From contig NC_081413.1 in NCBI RefSeq assembly GCF_030272615.1, positions 188,444,669-188,508,668 of the forward strand: a stretch of DNA of 64,000 bases. The letters run 5' to 3'. The stretch comes from Cryptomeria japonica (Eukaryota; Streptophyta; Pinopsida; Cupressales; Cupressaceae). Below, piece after piece: positions 58,279 through 64,000 of the stretch (positions within the stretch are counted from its first letter, which is position 1; every line of letters starts with the position of its first letter). Under the pieces are notes generated by a model that saw only the letters and a program-made list of their open reading frames with translations, searched no databases and was not told the DNA's origin. A program made the translations under genes and the position numbers.

Positions 58279-58385
58279 TAATATTCAACATATGATAAGC
58301 ATTTTTATTTTTTTTGATGGGAAAAACATACATTAAAAGAAAAAAAACCATTTTATAATATTCAACATATGATAAGCATTTTTTT
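58279..58385. repeat. Direct duplication beside the GC-rich island
   Basis: taatattcaacatatgataa starts at 58279 and again at 58356, each followed by catttt and a T-rich, then A-rich tract. Confidence 0.8.
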
Positions 58386-58467
58386 TTTGAATGAAAAAAA
58401 AAACACATTAAAAAAAGATGTTTTATAAACTATGTTTTAAACAAAACAAAATGCATTTTAAAAAAAC

Positions 58468-58735
58468 CCCAGGCGAGGGCGGGTTGTGCCCTAGCCGCAG
58501 CGTCGGGGAACCACCCGTGGGCGGCGCTCACGGTGGTGCCCGTAGGTGCCGCGGCGCCCTGCGGCCACCGCGGCCCTTGCGGCCACCGTCGTGGGCCGCA
58601 GCCACAGTCGCTGTGGGTGCAAACAAAGGGTAAGGGCGTGCGGGGGAGCATGCAGGGGACGCGCAGGGGGGGGAAGGGGGGGAGGAGCGGGTGGAGCTCC
58701 GCTCCCCGCCCTCCAACCCCAAACCCAAGCTTAAA
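58468..58735. other. GC-rich, CpG-rich island
   Basis: About 270 bp dominated by G and C, with many CpG steps and repeats of gcggcc and ccaccg. It sits between A/T-rich flanks. The overlapping open frames on both strands are explained by composition, not by a gene. Confidence 0.75.
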
Positions 58736-59949
58736 CATCAAACGTGCGGTCCGCAAAATAATACGTTTTAAAATTTTAAAAAATATGAACACACAGTCCG
58801 AACTTCATCAAACGTCCCTCACAAAATGGGTAATGAATATAAATTTCGATTTACTGTGAGTTCGGTTTATACGAACTGGGTTTGATGTCAAATTTTCTTG
58901 GTGGTTTTCTCAACCATAACAACACCCAAGGGTTTTAAACGCCCAAAACAAAGAGGAATTAACAGCACCTCAAAAACACTTCCAGCCAAGCTGGTTAATT
59001 TACCAAATCAATCAAAAGCATGGCATTCAATGGAGAATCCAAAGCCAAGATAAAAACCCCATTTTCATTTCAAACGAAAACTAAAATTGAGAGAGTTGGA
59101 TCCTACCTTAACATGCAATCCTGGCATAGCTGAAGGAGAGCCCCCCTCCCAGATCCAGCAAAACTGCCTCTTCTCCAAAAACCCCCAAACTTCCTTTCAA
59201 ATTTCTTTCCAACCAAAGATTTTCCAATTTTGTCCATCCTCTCCAATTTCCCCAAATTTGGGTTATATGGAAGAGTTGACCCAAAAATTCTATTTTTGGA
59301 GTTTAAAAATTTTATTTACAAATAGTTCACAAAATTAATCCTTTTCAACTATAGCAACAATTTAACTTGCTTTTCCAATCAAAAATCGATTTCCTCATTT
59401 AATTGAAATTTAATCTTTCTAATTTCAAAATCCAACAGAATGCAATTACGTCTATTGCGATTAAATACCAAACTTTCTTTTTCAACAGCATAAATAAGAT
59501 GCATTAAATATTCAAAAGCAGTCATTAAATCGAATTTACTTCCAATTTAAAATAGGCAATTCATAAAACGGAAATCGCATAACGGAAGCCAGATTAATTT
59601 AACCCATTATCTTCAATGCACAAACGCAAATTTAATCAAGATAATTACTAAGGACTAATTAATCAATTAACCATACACACCAAGCACGCAAACAGAGAAG
59701 GTCAACCAAACAGACGACTCGCAAACCCAAACAAGAAGGGATTACCGACGACGACTGGCGATGCTCACTAGAGCATGACTAAGGTTGACTAGGGGCTTAC
59801 GACCACCTAATCCGACTCTAAGGATTAAAAAGGCACACTCAAACCTGCACATCCAGGTGAAGACGAACCTCGCACTCATGCGGCGTTGTACCTAAAATCT
59901 CCTGCAACCAAAGATCATACATGCATACTGTAGACACCTAAAATTGTCA

Positions 59950-60190
59950 TGTCTAATTAAATAAATATTTTATTTATTTAATTATCTAAGCCTAATTCTT
60001 CTATTAATTAAATAAATTTTTATTTATTTAATTAATTCATTTATCCTCTTCTAGCCTTATTTCTCATTTAAATAAATACATTTATTTATTTAAATTATCC
60101 CTTTCCTAAATTAAATAAATATTTTATTTATTTAATTGTCCTACTTCTTCTATTAATTAAATAAATCTTTATTTATTTAATTAATTCATT
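59950..60190. repeat. AT palindrome array in U3
   Basis: Five units in which aattaaataaat faces atttatttaatt across a few bases, near 59954-59984, 60003-60035, 60068-60097, 60112-60140 and 60153-60185. Each could form a perfect or near-perfect hairpin. Confidence 0.8.
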
Positions 60191-60346
60191 ATCCTTTTCT
60201 ACACATGACACATGTCATTCATCTCTTAATTCATACACTACCTACCTCTTTCATTATTTTGGTATTTCTTATACCTACCCTCTAATCCTAGCCGACCTCT
60301 CTTTTTACACCTCTCAATCTTAACCCTCCATTTCATATTGTGTCTT

Positions 60347-60356
60347 CTATTTAAGG
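60347..60356 (+). promoter_or_regulatory. TATA-like box of the rightmost LTR
   Basis: ctatttaagg, about 420 bp after the LTR start and followed within 20-40 bp by a likely transcript start region (ctttcttcattgtc). Confidence 0.45.
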
Positions 60357-60722
60357 AGATGCTTTCTTCATTGTCAAACCCTAATGGCTAATCACTCATG
60401 CTAATGATCTTTCATGCAACTTGCTACACTACAATTCCACTTGCAACCACATTCCGTTCTTTGTTGAGCTCTTGTGCATACAAAAATCTGAGAGCAAGCA
60501 TATCAAACAAGATCAATGGAGATAGGAAGAATGGAGATCAAAACCCTATTGGACATGTGATGGTATAATCTTTGTGATTTTGAGTTATTTTGCATTGTCT
60601 TAGGTTATCTTCATATGTTATGGTGGATCTTTGTTCATTGTTAGGCTAGGGTTTGGTGGTTGAATCCATTTTAGTCTTTCAATATTGTTGTTTATTGTTA
60701 TCCATTTTCACCATACACATTT

Positions 60723-60740
60723 TGGCACGCCCGGTGGGAC
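60723..60740 (+). promoter_or_regulatory. Primer binding site, tRNA not identified
   Basis: TGGCACGCCCGGTGGGAC lies three bases after the LTR end. Its TGG start and position are right for a primer site. I cannot match it to a tRNA from memory. Confidence 0.65.
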
Positions 60741-60832
60741 TCTTGTCCCTTTGCATTTAACATTTTTGTTGCAGATTTTGCATTTTTGAAGTTGCAGATC
60801 GGACGATTTCGACGACATTTTAGGTTTTTTCC

Positions 60833-61070
60833 GCGTCTGCGAGTGTTCGGATCGCGTTTTTGTATTTCAGAGGCATCTGCGATATCTTGGATCGCGTCTG
60901 TGTTTCTGTCATTTTCTATTTTTGCAGGTTTCTGAAAGTCGCGTCTGTGATTCCGAATCGCGTCTGTGCATCATCTTATCGCGTCTGTAGCAGAAAGAAG
61001 CGTCTGTGTTCTGTGGCCGCGTCTGTGCATCACAGAACCGCGTCTGTGTCTGGTATAACAGTGTCTGTGC
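60833..61070 (+). repeat. Periodic GCGTCTGTG array 1
   Basis: Copies start at 60833, 60853 (variant), 60873 (variant), 60893, then 60941, 60960, 60981, 61000, 61019, 61040 and 61061. Steps in the last part are 19-21 nt. The core is GCGTCTGTG; spacers differ in sequence. Confidence 0.85.
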
Positions 61071-62282
61071 TTTCTGTTTTGCAAATTTTTCAAGTTTCTT
61101 TGATTCGGGTTTTCGGATTTTGTACTTAGGGTTTCAGATCTGGTTTATTTTCGGCTAACCTTTGCAGATCTAGCTAACCTGGTTTGTGCAGCTTGCTTTG
61201 GAGGCAAATACGTTTTTGTTGAAGGCCCCTTTTCACAAAGTCTTTTTGGGTTTTCTAAAAATTTACCTAACTTGTGTGCTTGCAGGAAGGGGTTATCATT
61301 TGAAACAACCCAAACTACTAACAATTTTGTTGCAGGGCCTTAGCTAGGGTTTTGTAATTTTATTGTGTGCCTTGTTTTCATAGCTTAGCAAACACTTCAA
61401 TTGGTGCACTAAAATTGAATCATTGTCTTTTGTGTCTTGAGCAATAGGCTCTTTTTGTTTACTCTTTAGAGGGCCTGTCTTCCCGTGTGGTCATTAGGAC
61501 TACTAGTGAGAAGAGAACGACCCAAGTGGTAGCGAGGAAAACCCACCTCATCCAAACCACTATAATCAAATGTATTCATGGTGAAAACTATGAATAACGT
61601 GTGCTGATTAGTTCATACCGACACTATGTCTCCCCATAAACCCGTTTGATCAAATTTATTTGATCATTTGTAGGGCGTAACCCCTACCGGCTGGGAGCCT
61701 TCTGTATTTACAGAGCTGAAAGTGCCGCATGTATGGCCACACGAGCGGATGCCCTTACTAGCACCATTTTGTTTTAGAGGCCCAAATCCTTCTAGTTGTT
61801 GGGGCAGGAGGTCGTACCTCTGGTAGCGGCCCACACACATACGGTTCTTAGTAGAGATACAAAGTTCGCCATGGGGAGTTTTCATGGGGACTGATGCTTG
61901 GCTGACCCGAGAAGTGAGTGCCGAGGGTGGAGCCAGTGAGGTCAAGCATCTAAGTATCCACTCTGAATAGCGTAGCCTCGGGGGTAAAACCCCATGTGGG
62001 ATCAACAACTATTGTCTTGGCCAGCCATAAGAATTGTGCTTGACTTATGATAAACATTCAAACACTCAAAAACAAAACAGCAAAACATTGTGTCTTTTGT
62101 GTCTTCAAGTGTATGCAAAAACTTTTTACATCAAACAACACACTTTTTGGAGTCTAAACAGTCTGCAAACATTGGGTCATCAACACTGTGTCCTCTTGTC
62201 ACGAAAAACAGTCGAACAATCAGATTTGGTCACAACAAAACAACTTCACAGATAGGAAAGATTGCACTAAGGTTACAGAAAC

Positions 62283-62561
62283 GCGTCTGTGTCTGTTCAA
62301 ACTGCGTCTGTGTCGGATAAACGTGTCTGTGAAGTACAGAATAGCGTCTGTGTTTTTATCAGCGTCTGTGTCGAACAGAGACACGTCTGTGTCTGGGAAT
62401 CGCGTCTGTGAAGTATACAGGCGTGTCTGTGTCCACAATTGCAAAAAAACTGTTACAGTCCCAGCAAACATCAACAGGAAAATCTCAGAATCACGTCTGC
62501 GTTAAACAGAGTAGCGTCTGTGTCTTAAAACCGCGTCTGTGAAGTATACAGAGGCATCTGT
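62283..62561 (+). repeat. Periodic GCGTCTGTG array 2
   Basis: Copies start at 62283, 62304, 62323, 62344, 62362, 62383, 62402 and 62423, then 62493, 62514, 62533 and 62554. Steps alternate about 21 and 19 nt, a 40-nt double period. gaagta(c/t)a follows three of the copies (near 62331, 62411 and 62541), suggesting duplication of two-unit blocks. Confidence 0.88.
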
Positions 62562-63055
62562 GTCAGGATTTGAAAATTTTAACAGTCAAACAAACAAAGA
62601 AAATCAGTTTCGGCATACTTGAGCTTCCTAGGTTGTCTCTTCAGATTTAATCTAGCATTCAGCCTGTTCTAAGGTCTTACATAGTCCATCATTGCTTCAC
62701 ATCTCATTTTACATTCACAATTGTCTAAACTTGAGTCAAAAGGTCACTTGCTTGTCCTCATCATACTTTTTCAACACACTACATACAACAACACTTTGCT
62801 AAGTGGTCCCTCATCAAGGTTTCTTACCTTTGGGTCTCATTTGGTCTTACTTAGAGTCAAGGTCAGCTTACCTCATCAAGAGAAACTATCCTCTCTTTGG
62901 AAGTCACACCTACTCTACTACTTACATACTTGGTCTTACACTTTGGACATTGCAAGTACACCTAAGATTCATTTACACTCCATACAACTCTTGGTCTTCC
63001 ATACTCTTTCCATTTTTCATCTAAGTCTCTCACATATTGGTCAAACACCTAGTTC

Positions 63056-64000
63056 ATGGTTGAAACCCGCCTTCAAGAATCTAGGAGAATAGCTAAAGAA
63101 GCTCAAGAATCCGCAAACATGAGTTCTTATGAGTATGACAATGATCTATTCTACAATCCTGAGCACACTACATTACCAGACATGAATGTTTATAGAAACA
63201 ATCCAAATGTGGAAAGCGCAAATGCTATAAACAACAATACTACACACAATGACAATGTTGACAACTCTTCAATACTATCAGCAGACATACAAGAATCTAT
63301 AATGGATCCTCAATTCAATAGATTGGTTGAAGAGATAATGAGGAGAGATTGTCAATACTTTTTAAACATGATGGCACAAAGTGGAGCTAAAATACCGCAT
63401 GATTTTGACTTATCTCAACTTATGGAAAGTCGACCTTCACAACAAGCTCAACCCAACATGGATCAAAGGAGACCAAATAGTGGAGGAAATAGAGGACCGA
63501 ATATGATGCCTGAGTCACCATCAGTTTTGCTTCAAAAACCGGCAATCCCACATACACAAGCTCAAACATATGATACTTACATTCAAAGACCATCATGGAG
63601 GCCTTATGCTCAAACACATGCTCAAGATATGGGTCAATTAAGACAAGTGGATACACAAGGACATCCTCAAAATTTTGACACAAGGAGACCTCATGTCAAA
63701 ATTGGGGGCAACACAATGGAAAATGAAAGACCTGTTGAATATGGTTTATACACACAAAACAGATATGGGGTCCCTCAACAAGAAGTTATGCCAAGTGCTC
63801 CACATATGTCGCAACAATATAGACCTCCATATGGACATGTCTACGATCAGTATCATCCATATATGCAACAAGTTCCTCCTCAAATGGGTGTTTCAAACAT
63901 GGGGTATGCTACAAGAAATCAATCTCTTCCCAAGAATAATTTGGAGCAACAAATTAGAGATCTACAAAAGAAAATGGAGGACATGAGTACATCCAAACCT
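63056..64000 (+). CDS. Gag-like N-terminal polyprotein, partial, intact
   Basis: The ATG at 63056 opens MVETRLQESRRIAKEAQESA and the frame stays open for 315 codons to the window end, with no stop. It follows a leader stop at 63050-63052. The protein is rich in N, Q, P, M and Y, with a short acidic patch (YEYDNDLFYNPEHT), a helical stretch (DPQFNRLVEEIMRRDCQYFL), long Q/P/Y-rich disorder (APHMSQQYRPPYGHVYDQYH) and a final coiled-coil-like piece (NLEQQIRDLQKKMEDM). The capsid domain is expected beyond the window. Assigned by position after LTR and primer site; there is no diagnostic motif yet. Confidence 0.7.
   Translation, partial: MVETRLQESRRIAKEAQESANMSSYEYDNDLFYNPEHTTLPDMNVYRNNPNVESANAINNNTTHNDNVDNSSILSADIQESIMDPQFNRLVEEIMRRDCQYFLNMMAQSGAKIPHDFDLSQLMESRPSQQAQPNMDQRRPNSGGNRGPNMMPESPSVLLQKPAIPHTQAQTYDTYIQRPSWRPYAQTHAQDMGQLRQVDTQGHPQNFDTRRPHVKIGGNTMENERPVEYGLYTQNRYGVPQQEVMPSAPHMSQQYRPPYGHVYDQYHPYMQQVPPQMGVSNMGYATRNQSLPKNNLEQQIRDLQKKMEDMSTSKP

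Larger units (their letters stand above)
55947..59928 (+). repeat. Second TGTAATGCCCC-type noncoding unit
   Basis: Starts TGTAATGCCCCGCCAGG, like 1089. About 4 kb without a recognised protein. Contains a stretch related to 7265-7310 at 57005-57135, a 77-bp-spaced duplication at 58279-58385 and a GC-rich island at 58468-58735. It is cut at 59929 by the last element, so its end is unknown. It may be an LTR of a large non-autonomous element. Confidence 0.45.
59929..60719 (+). repeat. 5' LTR of the rightmost element
   Basis: 791 bp, TGTAGACACC to CCATACACA. U3 holds an AT palindrome array (59950-60190). A TATA-like ctatttaagg lies at 60347-60356, followed by a probable R/U5 of about 330 bp. The right edge is fixed by the primer site. 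Confidence 0.8.
60741..63055 (+). other. 5' leader of the rightmost element
   Basis: 2.3 kb, noncoding as far as I can see. It contains two GCGTCTGTG arrays (60833-61070 and 62283-62561) and, between them at about 61660-62010, a less AT-rich stretch with short perfect stems such as gggg-taaaa-cccc near 61980-61992. A TAG at 63050-63052 closes the gag frame upstream of its ATG. Confidence 0.6.
59929..64000 (+). mobile_element. Young gypsy-type element, 5' part, continuing off the window
   Basis: A clean LTR (59929-60719), a primer site, a 2.3 kb leader and an uninterrupted gag-like frame. The LTR start TGTAGACACCTAAAATTG and U3 palindromes link it to the Tat-type LTRs at 16018 and 38227. No stop interrupts its visible coding region, unlike every other element here. 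Confidence 0.75.

Noticed and set aside
58430-58859. Several overlapping ORFs in the GC-rich island
   Set aside because: Long frames on both strands are expected from GC-rich sequence with few stop codons; no motif supports any of them.
61500-62010. Possible rRNA or tRNA gene
   Set aside because: The higher GC and stems suggested structured RNA, but I found no conserved rRNA stretch or tRNA arms; it is left as retrotransposon leader.
62283-62561. Periodic GCGTCTGTG array as a CRISPR array
   Set aside because: Repeats are only about 9 bp with 10-12 bp spacers, in plant retrotransposon context with no cas genes. The sequence is eukaryotic.
62034-63092. Short ORFs in the leader of the rightmost element
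   Set aside because: They overlap the repeat array, have no domain and end in or beside the gag start in another frame.

Overview
This 64 kb window is plant nuclear DNA made almost entirely of nested transposable elements. I found no intact cellular gene, rRNA, tRNA or CRISPR array. The very large Tat-type Ty3/gypsy elements, a full-length plant L1-type LINE, AT-rich spacers and heavy C-to-T decay suggest a very large plant genome. A gymnosperm is my best guess, but that is an inference and no species marker is present.

Layout from left to right. 1-540 is a broken Ty1/copia integrase fragment (minus strand). 1089-8092 is a noncoding LTR-like unit (TGTAATGCCC type) split by a structurally complete but coding-dead copia element (2091-7118, minus strand) with a 5-bp target duplication GACAC. 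8093-28545 is a Tat-type gypsy element (minus strand). Its 3' LTR is split by a complete 6.4 kb LINE (8411-14816, minus strand) with 16-bp target duplications. Inside it, from right to left, are a tRNA-Trp-like primer site, a leader with a 20-nt periodic array, an unrecognised ORF, gag, protease, a G-patch segment, RT, RNase H, a second RNase H and integrase. 28546-33987 is AT-rich sequence holding a copia gag-protease remnant. 33988-38227 holds two LTR-like segments of other gypsy elements. 38228-39558 is a second Tat-type gag fragment.

39559-55946 is a plus-strand gypsy element with an unusually long LTR of about 6.4 kb. That LTR carries an accessory ORF of unknown function and a ladder of alternating CTTATCCCGCG and CGCGGGATAAG motifs. 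Its internal region runs gag, protease, RNase H, RT, RNase H, integrase, so one RNase H lies before the RT. Its 3' LTR is cut at 55946 by a second TGTAATGCCCC unit (55947-59928), which contains a GC-rich island. From 59929 to the window end is the youngest-looking element: a 791-bp LTR, a primer site, a 2.3 kb leader with two GCGTCTGTG arrays of about 20-nt period, and an uninterrupted gag reading frame that runs off the window.

The genes form no cellular pathway; each block is a retrotransposon polyprotein or its wreck. The points most worth a second look are the periodic leader arrays found in unrelated elements, the inverted-motif ladder and ORF in the giant LTR, and the two different RNase H positions in neighbouring Tat-like elements.
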